Assembly (NCBI GenBank): GCA_002387325.1
Contig: DGIN01000103.1
Span: 13,865-28,540 of the forward strand
Reading direction: 5' to 3'
DNA length: 14,676 bases
DNA from: Bacteroidales bacterium UBA4621
GTDB taxonomy: Bacteria > Bacteroidota > Bacteroidia > Bacteroidales > Paludibacteraceae
Below, one piece after another: positions 1 through 7,331 of the stretch; position 1 is the stretch's first letter; each line of letters opens with the position of its first letter. Under the pieces are notes generated by a model. It was not told where the DNA came from. It worked only from the letters and a program-made list of their open reading frames with translations, and did not search any database. The translations under genes and the position numbers were made by a program.

Positions 1-900
1 TATATGAAAGCCGTCTATCTGAGTTGCAACCAGGTAATGCTTGAGAGTATGCGCAACATCCAGATTGACCGCTATGAGGCGATGGGATACGACACCGAGT
101 TTGCATGGTCATTGGTGCAGGACGCACCTTATACCGAGACCGCACTCTTCTGTCCGTCGGGCGGTTATGCCTCATTCCTTATCCCCGCCGTGCTGATGCT
201 GATTCTCCACCAGACTTTGTTCTTTGGCATCTGTATGCTGGGCGGTACGGCGCGTGAGGAGAACCGCCAATTGTTCCTGCTGCCCGGTGCCAGACGTTCC
301 GCCAGCGTACTGCGTATAACACTCGGACGTTCAATGGCGTATTTCCTTATCTATATGGCACTTGGGGCTATTGACCTGCTGCTTATCCCGCGCATCTTCA
401 ACCTGCCCCATATCGGCAACCCGATAGACATTATGAAGTTCTATGTGCCGTTCCTCTTGGCAACCATCTATTTCTCTATGTCGGTGTCCGTCTTTATCCG
501 CAACCGTGAGAGCGGTATGGTACTGCTCATTTCCTCTACGCTGATATTTCTCTTTATTGCCGGCGTGTCGTGGCCGCAACAGATGTTGCCAAAAGCGTGG
601 TTGTATCTGAGTTATATATTCCCCTATACGTGGGGTGCACACGGCTTTATCCATATCAACTCGATGGGTGCCACGCTGGCGCAGACAAGCCGCGAATATA
701 TAGCCCTGTGGATACTCGCAGGCGGATATTTCTGTCTCAACTGCCTGTTGCTCTTCGTATTAGGCAAGATACACGACCACAAAGCCGCCAAAGGTACTTT
801 GGAGATGGAGGAGGTAGATCCTGTTTCGCAAGTCTCCGAGACCGAAATTCACATCGCCGACCCCGATCCGGAAGACGCTGCCGAACTGGCATATATGTAA
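1..900 (+). CDS. ABC-2 type transporter permease, C-terminal part (5' truncated by window)
   Basis: The reading frame is open from base 1, so the true start lies upstream and only about 299 C-terminal residues are visible. Counting from the first visible Met, hydrophobic segments at about 57-80, 107-129, 146-165, 170-188 and 232-254 make a multi-span inner-membrane protein. A charged cytoplasmic stretch follows the first span (residues 81-106), and a FPYTW motif near 206-210 precedes the last helix. This matches the membrane half of ABC-2 exporters (YhhJ/YbhS type), which work with an ATPase and often a HlyD-like adaptor; those partners would lie upstream, outside the window. The last 35 residues form an acidic hydrophilic tail. 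Transcription ends at a hairpin just after the stop. The family is inferred from topology and motif style; the substrate is unknown. Confidence 0.75.
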   Translation, partial: YMKAVYLSCNQVMLESMRNIQIDRYEAMGYDTEFAWSLVQDAPYTETALFCPSGGYASFLIPAVLMLILHQTLFFGICMLGGTAREENRQLFLLPGARRSASVLRITLGRSMAYFLIYMALGAIDLLLIPRIFNLPHIGNPIDIMKFYVPFLLATIYFSMSVSVFIRNRESGMVLLISSTLIFLFIAGVSWPQQMLPKAWLYLSYIFPYTWGAHGFIHINSMGATLAQTSREYIALWILAGGYFCLNCLLLFVLGKIHDHKAAKGTLEMEEVDPVSQVSETEIHIADPDPEDAAELAYM

Positions 901-903
901 ATA

Positions 904-938
904 AAAAAACGGTTGCTCAAATCAAGCAGCCGTTTTTT
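904..938. terminator. Bidirectional intrinsic terminator between convergent genes
   Basis: A 14-bp inverted repeat (904-917 and 925-938, one G-T wobble, 7-nt loop) has an A-tract at the left edge and a T-tract at the right edge. It can therefore end both the permease transcript and the minus-strand nuclease transcript. The core stem is ACGGTTGCT paired with AGCAGCCGT. Confidence 0.85.
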
Positions 939-959
939 ATTTTGTTCTTTGGGAAAGAT

Positions 960-2366
960 TTACAGATAAACGGTATGACCTTTCTCCGGGTGTTCTATAT
1001 TGCGGAAACCTGCTTCGTACAGATGGTCTTTGTAGGTTTCTTGCGCTGCTAACTCACCATGCACGACAAACGTACGCCGTACTGCCTCTACATTCAGACT
1101 GCGGGTCAGGTAGTCAATCATTTCCTTGTAATCTCCATGTCCGGAAAAGCCCTCTATCTTGCTCACTTGAGCTTTTATCTTGTGGTCAAAACCGAAGATA
1201 CTGACCCATTTCAGATCCGGGTTCTGGATACGCGCCCCCAACGAAGTCGGCGTACAATAGCCCACTATCAGAATGGTTGTAGTCGGGTCGGAGATATGAT
1301 TTGCCACGTGGTGTTTGATACGCCCCGCCTCAAGCATACCCGATGCGGAAATGATAATACACGGATTGGGGTTGTTGTTCAAGGCTTTTGACTCGCGAAT
1401 ATCCGTTATATAATGCAATGTGTTGAACCCGAACGGGTCATCATCAAAGCGCAAATCGTCCTGTACGTCTTCATTCAGCTCGCCTGCATACATACGGAAA
1501 ATATGCGTTGCGTTCACCGCCAGAGGTGAATCGACATAGACGCGAATATGCGGCAAGCGTCCGTCGTTGTATAGTTTGTTCAGCACATACACAATCTCTT
1601 GCGTACGCCCTACCGAAAAACTCGGTATCAGCAGTTTGCCTTTCTTATAGACACACGTGCTTTCCACCACCCCGAGCAATTCCTCCTCGCTCACCAACAC
1701 ATCTTCGTGCAGACGGTCGCCGTAGGTGGACTCGCAAATCAGGTAATCGCATTGCGGAAATGACACCGGAGAACAGAGTATATGACTCTTCGCACGCCCG
1801 ATGTCGCCCGTATAGGCGATGCGTTTCTTCTCGCCGTCCTCCTCTATTTCGAGACTGCAAACCGCCGAACCGAGCATATGTCCCGAATTGGTAAAAGTGA
1901 GATACACCCCGTCATAGAGACGGTAACGGCGACCGTACCCTACTGTAACAAAATGCTGCATACACCGCTCCACATGGTTGTTGTCATAGAGTGGTTGCAC
2001 TTTGGGCTTGTGCAGCCTGTCCATTTTCTTGTTGTACCAGCGGATATCCTGCGCCTGAATAAATGCCGTATCCTGCAGCATAATGGCACACAAATCGCGC
2101 GTAGCGGGTGTAGAGATGATGTCCCCGCGGAAACCTAACTTATAAATATATGGCAGAAGCCCCGAATGGTCAATATGTGCGTGCGAAAGCACCACGCTAT
2201 CAATCGTCTTCGGATCAAAACCGAGGTCGCGGTTTGCCGCATCGGTCTCCATACCCTTTCCCTGATACATTCCGCAGTCCAGCAAAATACGCTTGCCGGA
2301 GCGGGTGGTTATCAAGTGTTTGCTGCCTGTAACCTCATTGGCAGCCCCAAGAAACTGAATGGTCAT
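960..2366 (-). CDS. MBL-fold beta-CASP nuclease (RNA-processing exonuclease/endonuclease family)
   Basis: A 468-residue protein with metallo-beta-lactamase and beta-CASP domains, of the YSH1/CPSF73-like group. Metal ligands are visible: HAHIDH at residues 62-67 (H62, H64, D66, H67), H163 in SGHMLGSA and D188 in YTGDIG. The beta-CASP part has IPSFSVGRTQE (about 247-257), SASGM (340-344) followed by His352/353, SGHGD (408-412) and a terminal VVHGE (434-438). The family cleaves RNA phosphodiester bonds with two zinc ions, in the cytoplasm; no secretion signal is seen. An in-frame ATG 24 bases upstream (2390) was rejected because it lies within the -7 promoter element (2388-2395), so the transcript would start after it. 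It is separated by 61 bp from the kinase gene upstream and has its own promoter. The exact RNA target cannot be read from sequence. Confidence 0.9.
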   Translation of the reverse strand: MTIQFLGAANEVTGSKHLITTRSGKRILLDCGMYQGKGMETDAANRDLGFDPKTIDSVVLSHAHIDHSGLLPYIYKLGFRGDIISTPATRDLCAIMLQDTAFIQAQDIRWYNKKMDRLHKPKVQPLYDNNHVERCMQHFVTVGYGRRYRLYDGVYLTFTNSGHMLGSAVCSLEIEEDGEKKRIAYTGDIGRAKSHILCSPVSFPQCDYLICESTYGDRLHEDVLVSEEELLGVVESTCVYKKGKLLIPSFSVGRTQEIVYVLNKLYNDGRLPHIRVYVDSPLAVNATHIFRMYAGELNEDVQDDLRFDDDPFGFNTLHYITDIRESKALNNNPNPCIIISASGMLEAGRIKHHVANHISDPTTTILIVGYCTPTSLGARIQNPDLKWVSIFGFDHKIKAQVSKIEGFSGHGDYKEMIDYLTRSLNVEAVRRTFVVHGELAAQETYKDHLYEAGFRNIEHPEKGHTVYL

Positions 2367-2387
2367 AGTCGTGTGTTTTTCTCTTCG

Positions 2388-2419
2388 CAAAAGTACAAAG
2401 AATTTCGCATATATACAAA
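2388..2419 (-). promoter_or_regulatory. Bacteroidetes-type promoter of the MBL nuclease gene
   Basis: On the minus strand, TTTG (2416-2419) is followed after 20 bp by TACTTTTG (2388-2395), matching the -33 TTTG / -7 TAnnTTTG consensus of the Bacteroidetes primary sigma factor. Transcription would begin near 2381, about 15 nt before the chosen ATG. This decides the start codon. Confidence 0.75.
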
Positions 2420-2427
2420 TATAATAC

Positions 2428-3534
2428 TCATTTCAGCACAATGCGGAACGTTGTGCCTTCCCCCGGTTTGGTTGATTTGACAAACAGTTTCCCGCCGTGA
2501 TATTCTTCGATAATACGTTTGGATAGCGGCAATCCGAGTCCCCAACCGCGTTCTTTCGTAGTAAAACCCGCTTGAAAAATACGCCGCAACGTGCGTTTAT
2601 CCATACCTTTGCCCGTGTCGGTGATGTCTATCCACACCTCGCCGGTTTCTTTTTCCTCCATCTCGATGGTTATCTTCCCTGCTCCGCTCATAGCGTCCAC
2701 TGCATTCTTTATCAGGTTCTCCAGCACCCATTCAAACAGGGGTACATTGAGCATCATCTCCCATTCTCTATCTGGCAACACCGTCTCTATTTTCACCTTG
2801 TTCGATATACGTGTGCGCATATACGAGACCGTTTCGCGCAGCGGTCGTATAATGTCGGTCTTTTGCAGTTCAGGATCGCTGCCTATCTTCGAAAAACGAT
2901 CCGCAACAATATGCAAACGGTCGATGTCTTTTTTCATTTGCGGTATCAACTCATCGTCAGGATAGCGGTCAGACAGCAATTCATACCACGCATTGAGGGA
3001 GGAGATAGGCGTACCCAATTGGTGTGCCGTCTCTTTGCTCAAACCCACCCACACACGGTTCTGCTCGCTCCGCTGCACCGTCAGCAGCATCAACACCGCA
3101 ATGGCTACAAAGATGAAAATCACTGCAAACTGCACATAAGGCACATAGCGCAACTGACGCAGCAGATTCGATTCATCATAATAGATATATTGCACATTGT
3201 TGTCAGATATACGCAGTTCGATAGGTCCGTGCAGCGTACGCGGATCGGCTACAGGATGCTGCACATTGCGACTGACCAACACATTTCCTGCTGAATCGGT
3301 CATATACACAGGGATATTGGTGTTGTTTTCGATAATAGTCGTTACAAAATCAATATCCGTATTTTCGTCCGCCATAATCAGTTGCCGCGTCGCCTCCGCC
3401 CAAACCGCCACGTTCTTCTGTTCCTCTTGAGCCAACTGACGCGCCAAGTTATTGGTAAACAGCACCGATGACACCACTATCACCAGCGACACCAGCAACA
3501 CCAAAACGCCTATATTTTTTCCGTTCATACCCAT
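2428..3534 (-). CDS. Membrane sensor histidine kinase, orphan (no adjacent response regulator)
   Basis: A 368-residue two-span membrane kinase. Residues about 8-27 form the first membrane helix, 30-130 an extracytoplasmic sensor region, and 133-153 the second helix. The phospho-acceptor is His171 in the H-box HQLGTPISSL. The ATPase domain has the N-box ENLIKNAVDA (272-281), G1 DTGKG (306-310), an F-box around FQAGFTTK (320-327) and G2 RGWGLGLPLSKR (329-340). All catalytic boxes are intact. The H-box HQLGTP differs from the common HELRTPL; such kinases are familiar in Bacteroidetes. No response regulator lies next to it, so its partner must be elsewhere. A second ATG two codons in (3528) is an equally possible start. 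The ligand is unknown. Confidence 0.92.
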   Translation of the reverse strand: MGMNGKNIGVLVLLVSLVIVVSSVLFTNNLARQLAQEEQKNVAVWAEATRQLIMADENTDIDFVTTIIENNTNIPVYMTDSAGNVLVSRNVQHPVADPRTLHGPIELRISDNNVQYIYYDESNLLRQLRYVPYVQFAVIFIFVAIAVLMLLTVQRSEQNRVWVGLSKETAHQLGTPISSLNAWYELLSDRYPDDELIPQMKKDIDRLHIVADRFSKIGSDPELQKTDIIRPLRETVSYMRTRISNKVKIETVLPDREWEMMLNVPLFEWVLENLIKNAVDAMSGAGKITIEMEEKETGEVWIDITDTGKGMDKRTLRRIFQAGFTTKERGWGLGLPLSKRIIEEYHGGKLFVKSTKPGEGTTFRIVLK

Positions 3535-3587
3535 TGCCTTGTGCGATTGTTTGTTTTGTGTTCTCTCTGTTTATTCATATCCGACCG

Positions 3588-3619
3588 CAAAGGTACATAA
3601 AATCGCTGAATGGTGCAAT
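3588..3619 (-). promoter_or_regulatory. Bacteroidetes-type promoter of the histidine kinase gene
   Basis: On the minus strand the -7 box TACCTTTG (3588-3595) is preceded, after 20 bp, by ATTG (3616-3619), one mismatch from TTTG. This gives a leader of about 50 nt before the ATG at 3534. Confidence 0.7.
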
Positions 3620-3733
3620 ATGCGACACCGAATTATTGCTTTCCCACCCAAATATACAACTCCTCAAAAAATAAGCAACATATATGCAAAAAATATACAG
3701 AGTATGCAGTTTCTGTACCTCCATATAACCATT

Positions 3734-3777
3734 ACGTAGAAAAGACGTAGAAAGGACGTAGAAAGGACGTAGAAAGA
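3734..3777. repeat. Four-copy 11-bp tandem repeat (ACGTAGAAAGG)
   Basis: Four head-to-tail units sit at 3734-3744, 3745-3755, 3756-3766 and 3767-3777. Units 2 and 3 are identical; unit 1 differs at one base and unit 4 at its last base. They lie midway between the two divergent promoters. The 11-bp period is about one helical turn, so each unit faces the same side of the DNA. It could be a protein-binding array or a slippage-prone locus. Confidence 0.9.
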
Positions 3778-3808
3778 AAAGGCTTTTCTGCATACGATAA
3801 GCCCGTTT

Positions 3809-3874
3809 TTTATGCACTTTATGCACTTTCAGTATTGCATAAACTGCATAAACATATTGTACAAACTGTATAAA
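3809..3874. repeat. Inverted and direct array of TGCATAAAC-like 9-mers, operator-like
   Basis: TTTATGCAC occurs twice in tandem (3809-3826). After a short gap its opposite orientation TGCATAAAC occurs twice in tandem (3836-3853). The arms 3809-3825 and 3836-3852 form a 17-bp inverted repeat with one mismatch and a 10-nt loop. A degenerate further double copy, 14 of 17 bases matching, lies at 3858-3874, exactly 22 bp after the copy at 3836. The array ends about 37 bp before the -33 box of the DUF2147 gene. A transcription factor binding site cluster is the simplest reading. Confidence 0.8.
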
Positions 3875-3910
3875 TAGTTGCCCATAACGTTCTGGGGCAT
3901 ATTTGTCATA

Positions 3911-3942
3911 GTTGTGAGAATGAGAAATTTTGTGTAATTTTG
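3911..3942 (+). promoter_or_regulatory. Bacteroidetes-type promoter of the DUF2147 gene
   Basis: GTTG (3911-3914), then 20 bp, then TAATTTTG (3935-3942). The predicted start near 3949 leaves a short leader before the ATG at 3968. Confidence 0.7.
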
Positions 3943-3967
3943 CGACTCCTAAGTACATAAATACTAT

Positions 3968-4402
3968 ATGATGCGTAAATTCTTTTCTGTTCTCTGTGCG
4001 GCTATGCTCAGCGTATCCGCCTTTTCACAGGCACACCGTATAATCGGCGACTGGAAAACCGTAGATGACAAAACGGGCGAAAACTATTCAATCATTCATA
4101 TTTTCAAAGCCACCGACGGACTTTACTATGGCAAAATCACCAAGATGCTGGTTGGGCCTGCCGACTTGGTTTGTGAAGCCTGTGAGGGATATGACCATAA
4201 CAAACCGCTCGAAGGGCTGCTTATTATTCGCGGTATGCACGAGGAAAAAGGCGAATTGCGCGGGGGCAAGGTACTTGACCCCGAAAGCGGCAAGTTCTAC
4301 TATGGCAAAATCTATCTCAAAGACGGCAATTTGATCCTCCGGGGCAGTATTGACAAGCGTGGTCTGCTCGGTCGAAGCCAGACATGGCTTCGTGCCAAGT
4401 AA
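3968..4402 (+). CDS. Secreted DUF2147 domain protein
   Basis: A 144-residue protein with a clear Sec signal peptide: a basic N-terminus (MMRKF), a hydrophobic core and a probable cleavage after about residue 22 (SAFSQA). The mature part carries the DUF2147 pattern: IIGDWKTVDD at the start, DGLYYGKITKML in the middle with the CEAC cysteine pair (about 68-71), a second YYGKIYLKDGNLILRG block, and a C-terminal LLGRSQTWLR. The family forms a small beta-barrel-like domain of unknown function in the periplasm or outer membrane. Two consecutive ATG codons (3968, 3971) are both possible starts. It has its own promoter, and the repeat-rich spacer upstream suggests it may be the regulated gene of this divergent pair. 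Confidence 0.88.
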   Translation: MMRKFFSVLCAAMLSVSAFSQAHRIIGDWKTVDDKTGENYSIIHIFKATDGLYYGKITKMLVGPADLVCEACEGYDHNKPLEGLLIIRGMHEEKGELRGGKVLDPESGKFYYGKIYLKDGNLILRGSIDKRGLLGRSQTWLRAK

Positions 4403-4435
4403 GAAAAACAACATTGTCTACCCGACTGGCACGAA
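4389..4435 (+). terminator. Hairpin overlapping the end of the DUF2147 gene
   Basis: A perfect 9-bp inverted repeat, TTCGTGCCA (4389-4397) and TGGCACGAA (4427-4435), has a 29-nt loop that contains the stop codon. No strong T-tract follows, so a role as a terminator or as an mRNA 3'-end stabiliser is tentative. Confidence 0.4.
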
Positions 4436-4490
4436 ACCTTCTGTACGCTTTTATGTACTGCGTCATTGAAAATGACAAAATACAATATGA

Positions 4491-4522
4491 ATTGTATATT
4501 TCATTTTTTTATTGTAACTTTG
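4491..4522 (+). promoter_or_regulatory. Bacteroidetes-type promoter of valS, with inverted repeat over the -33 box
   Basis: ATTG (4491-4494), then 20 bp, then TAACTTTG (4515-4522). The -33 box is part of a perfect 7-bp inverted repeat, ATACAAT (4480-4486) / ATTGTAT (4491-4497), which could be a regulator site. The predicted start is near 4529, giving a leader of roughly 75 nt. Confidence 0.7.
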
Positions 4523-4540
4523 CGGGCTTTTTTGATTTAG

Positions 4541-4575
4541 GCAATAATCTTTGTGCAATAAATAATGCGCAATAA
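4541..4575 (+). repeat. Three GCAATAA words at exact 14-nt steps in the valS leader
   Basis: GCAATAA occurs at 4541-4547, 4555-4561 and 4569-4575, always 14 nt apart, inside the predicted 5' untranslated region. The intervening bases are not conserved. Function is unknown, and chance in AT-rich DNA is possible. Confidence 0.5.
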
Positions 4576-4605
4576 CAGCCATTGAGTAATAAAAACTCCA
4601 ACTAT

Positions 4606-7257
4606 ATGGAATCGAAATACAATCCTACAGACATCGAAGCACGCCAATACCGGTATTGGCTTGACCACAAACTCTTCCACAGCGAACCCGACGGCAGAGA
4701 GCCGTTTACCGTGGTTATTCCGCCGCCCAACGTGACGGGCGTACTCCATATGGGACACGTACTGAACGAGACGATACAAGACATCCTCGTGCGCCGCGCA
4801 CGCCTGGAGGGCAAGAACGCCTGCTGGGTACCGGGTACAGACCACGCCTCGATTGCCACCGAGGCGAAGGTAATCAAGCGTCTCAAAGAGCAGGGCATCA
4901 ACAAATCCGACCTCACGCGCGAACAGTTCCTCAAACATGCGTGGGACTGGACGGACGAACACGGAGGCATCATCCTGAAGCAGTTGCGCAAACTCGGTTG
5001 CTCCTGCGACTGGGACCGCACTTCGTTCACGATGGACGAGACCCGCTCTAAGGCCGTTATCCACGTATTCTGCGACCTGTACAAGAAAGGACTTATCTAC
5101 CGCGGACTGCGTATGGTGAACTGGGACCCCGAGCGTCAGACCGCCCTCTCGGACGAGGAGGTTATCTACCACGACGAGCATAGCAAATTCTACTACCTGC
5201 GCTACAAAGTGGCGGAACCGGGTGTGGTGAACCCTGAGACAGGTGCCGACTACGCCGTAGTGGCTACCACCCGCCCCGAGACTATCTTCGGCGATATAGC
5301 CGTTTGCATCAACCCCAAGGAGGAAAAGAACCAATGGCTGCGCGGCAAGCACGTCATCGTGCCTGGTGTCGGGCGCGTCATTCCTATTATAGAGGACAGA
5401 TATGTGGAGATCGGTTTCGGTACAGGCTGTCTGAAAGTAACGCCCGCGCATGATGTGAACGACTACGCTCTCGGGCAGAAATACAACCTCAAGACCATCG
5501 ACATCTTCACGCCTGATGCCCACCTGAATATGGACACCGTTGAGGAAGAGTTGCGTCCGAATGTGGCTAAATACCACGGTATGGACCGCTTCGACTGCCG
5601 CAACCGGATTGTTGAGGACTTGCAGGCACTCGGACTGGTGGAGAAAGTGGAGGACTACGACAACAAAGTGGGCTACTCCGAGCGCACCAACGTGCCTATC
5701 GAGCCGCGCTTGTCGTTGCAGTGGTTTATCCGTATGCAGCACTTTGCAGACATCGCCCTGCCGCCGGTGATGAACGACGACATCGTCTTCTACCCCGCCA
5801 AATACAAGAACACCTACCGCAACTGGCTCGAGAATATCAAGGACTGGTGTATCTCGCGCCAACTCTGGTGGGGACACCGCATACCCGCCTACTACGACGC
5901 CGACCTCCTCGCACAGACGGGCTTGGAGGACTATCCTGCCGACAAAATTGTCGTTTCGGAGACCCGACCCGATGGCAATTACGTGCAGGACGAAGGTGCA
6001 CTCGACACTTGGTTCTCGTCGTGGCTATGGCCTATCTCGCTGTTCGACGGTATTGAGCACCCCGACAACAAAGAGATTGCGTACTACTACCCCACCAACG
6101 ACCTCGTAACGGGACCGGACATCATCTTCTTCTGGGTGGCACGTATGATTATGGCGGGCTACGAGTATATGGGCAAGATGCCGTTCAAGCACGTGTATTT
6201 CACGGGTATCGTGCGCGACAAACTCGGGCGCAAGATGTCCAAATCGCTTGGCAACAGCCCTGACCCACTCGACCTGATTGAGCGTTTCGGTGCCGACGGT
6301 GTGCGTATGGGTATGATGCTTGCCGCACCTGCGGGCAACGACATTCTCTTCGACGAAAGCCTGTGCGAGCAAGGGCGTAATTTCTGCAACAAGATATGGA
6401 ACTGCTTCCGTCTGGTCAAAGGCTGGGAAGTGGCAGACAAGGCGCAGACCGAGAGCGAGCGCGTGGCTGTCGAATGGTTCGAGTCGCAGTTGGCAAAGAC
6501 CGCCAATGAAGTGGCAGACCTGTTCGGCAAATACCGCCTGAGCGAAGCCCTGATGGCTATCTACAAACTCTACTGCGACGAGTTCTCCTCGTGGTACCTC
6601 GAGATGATTAAGCCCGCCTACGGGCAGCCTATCGACCGCACCACCTACGAGAAGACGCTCTGGTTCTTCGACCAGATGCTCCGTCTGCTCCACCCGTTCA
6701 TGCCGTTCATCACGGAGGAACTGTGGCAGAACATCGCCGAGCGCAAAGAAGGCGAGAGCATTATGGTGGCTCCGTTGGCAACCTTTGCCGCTCCCGACGA
6801 GCAGTTGCTGGCTGATGTAGAGAACCTGAAATTAGTGGTTTCCAATGTCCGCAATATCCGCGCAAGCAAGAATATCCCTCTCAAAGAGGTGCTGACCGTC
6901 AATACCACGGCGGAGACCACCGCGGCTATCCGTGCGCTGATAGAGAAACTCGGCAGTTGCGAAATTGCTGTCGGCAACGTGGAGAAATCGGCGGGTGCGG
7001 CATCGTTCATCGTAGGTACCACCGAATACAGCGTGCCATTAGATAAGTTCATCAACGTAGAGGACGAACTGAAGAAACTCGAAGCCGACCTGCAGCACCA
7101 GGAGGGCTTCCTGCGCGGCGTAATGGCTAAACTCGGCAACGAGCGTTTCGTACAGAACGCCAAACCCGAAGTGGTCGAACTGGAGCGCAAGAAGAAAGCC
7201 GATGCCGAAGCACGTATCGCCTCGCTCCGTCAGTCCATCGCCGCTCTGAAGAAGTAA
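4606..7257 (+). CDS. valS: Valine--tRNA ligase
   Basis: An 883-residue class I aminoacyl-tRNA synthetase that charges tRNA-Val with valine using ATP. The N-terminal catalytic core opens with PPPNVTGVLHMGH, whose HIGH-type signature is HMGH (48-51). The CP1 editing domain follows, with ATTRPETIFGD, then WWGHRIPAYY and the KMSKS loop (543-547). An anticodon-binding helical domain comes next, and the protein ends with the ValRS-specific coiled-coil arm rich in Lys, Glu and Ala (from about residue 820). Length and all motifs fit a complete bacterial ValRS. I chose the ATG at 4606, where the MESKYNPTDIEARQYRYW start begins; a TTG 24 bases upstream (4582) would add eight residues and is less likely. 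It has its own promoter and a terminator directly after the stop. Confidence 0.97.
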   Translation: MESKYNPTDIEARQYRYWLDHKLFHSEPDGREPFTVVIPPPNVTGVLHMGHVLNETIQDILVRRARLEGKNACWVPGTDHASIATEAKVIKRLKEQGINKSDLTREQFLKHAWDWTDEHGGIILKQLRKLGCSCDWDRTSFTMDETRSKAVIHVFCDLYKKGLIYRGLRMVNWDPERQTALSDEEVIYHDEHSKFYYLRYKVAEPGVVNPETGADYAVVATTRPETIFGDIAVCINPKEEKNQWLRGKHVIVPGVGRVIPIIEDRYVEIGFGTGCLKVTPAHDVNDYALGQKYNLKTIDIFTPDAHLNMDTVEEELRPNVAKYHGMDRFDCRNRIVEDLQALGLVEKVEDYDNKVGYSERTNVPIEPRLSLQWFIRMQHFADIALPPVMNDDIVFYPAKYKNTYRNWLENIKDWCISRQLWWGHRIPAYYDADLLAQTGLEDYPADKIVVSETRPDGNYVQDEGALDTWFSSWLWPISLFDGIEHPDNKEIAYYYPTNDLVTGPDIIFFWVARMIMAGYEYMGKMPFKHVYFTGIVRDKLGRKMSKSLGNSPDPLDLIERFGADGVRMGMMLAAPAGNDILFDESLCEQGRNFCNKIWNCFRLVKGWEVADKAQTESERVAVEWFESQLAKTANEVADLFGKYRLSEALMAIYKLYCDEFSSWYLEMIKPAYGQPIDRTTYEKTLWFFDQMLRLLHPFMPFITEELWQNIAERKEGESIMVAPLATFAAPDEQLLADVENLKLVVSNVRNIRASKNIPLKEVLTVNTTAETTAAIRALIEKLGSCEIAVGNVEKSAGAASFIVGTTEYSVPLDKFINVEDELKKLEADLQHQEGFLRGVMAKLGNERFVQNAKPEVVELERKKKADAEARIASLRQSIAALKK

Positions 7258-7277
7258 TATAGCAGAGACTTATTCAT

Positions 7278-7317
7278 TACACAAAACGGCACCGCACAGG
7301 CGATGCCGTTTTGTGTA
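7278..7317. terminator. Convergent hairpin terminator between valS and the helicase gene
   Basis: A perfect 14-bp inverted repeat (7278-7291 / 7304-7317) with a 12-nt loop lies between two convergent genes. The stem includes AAAACGGCA / TGCCGTTTT, so it has A/T-rich lower parts but only a weak external T-tract. It likely serves both strands. Confidence 0.8.
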
Positions 7318-7331
7318 TCCGGACAAATTCC

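Larger units (their letters stand above)
3535..3967. other. 433-bp divergent intergenic region with repeats between kinase and DUF2147 genes
   Basis: No convincing gene lies here; one minus-strand open frame (3575-3958) has low-complexity content and runs through the kinase promoter. The spacer holds, from left to right, the kinase promoter (3588-3619), an AT-rich stretch with two TATGCA words (3683, 3703), four 11-bp tandem repeats (3734-3777), an inverted array of TGCATAAAC-like 9-mers (3809-3874) and the DUF2147 promoter (3911-3942). It is long for this compact region and looks regulatory. Confidence 0.7.

Noticed and set aside
2367..2390. Upstream ATG of the MBL nuclease (adds MRREKHTT)
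   Set aside because: It overlaps the -7 promoter box, so it would not be in the mRNA.
3734..3777. CRISPR array
   Set aside because: The 11-bp repeats are directly adjacent with no spacers, and no cas gene is present.
3575..3958. 127-codon open frame on the minus strand in the kinase/DUF2147 spacer
   Set aside because: It covers the kinase promoter and the tandem repeats, its composition follows the DNA repeats, and it resembles no protein family. The spacer reads as regulatory DNA.
4582..4605. TTG start adding eight residues to ValRS
   Set aside because: The conserved ValRS beginning starts at the ATG at 4606; the added residues are Asn/Ser-rich and not typical, and TTG is a weak start.
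4529..4605. T-box or other amino-acid-sensing riboswitch in front of valS
   Set aside because: The leader is only about 75 nt, with no T-box sequence and no terminator/antiterminator pair.
4537..5877. 446-codon open frame opposite valS on the minus strand
   Set aside because: Its composition is that of an antisense shadow (Val/His/Asp rich) and it lies wholly against the well-supported ValRS coding frame.
6025..6693. 222-codon open frame opposite valS
   Set aside because: Antisense shadow of conserved ValRS sequence, with no recognisable domain.
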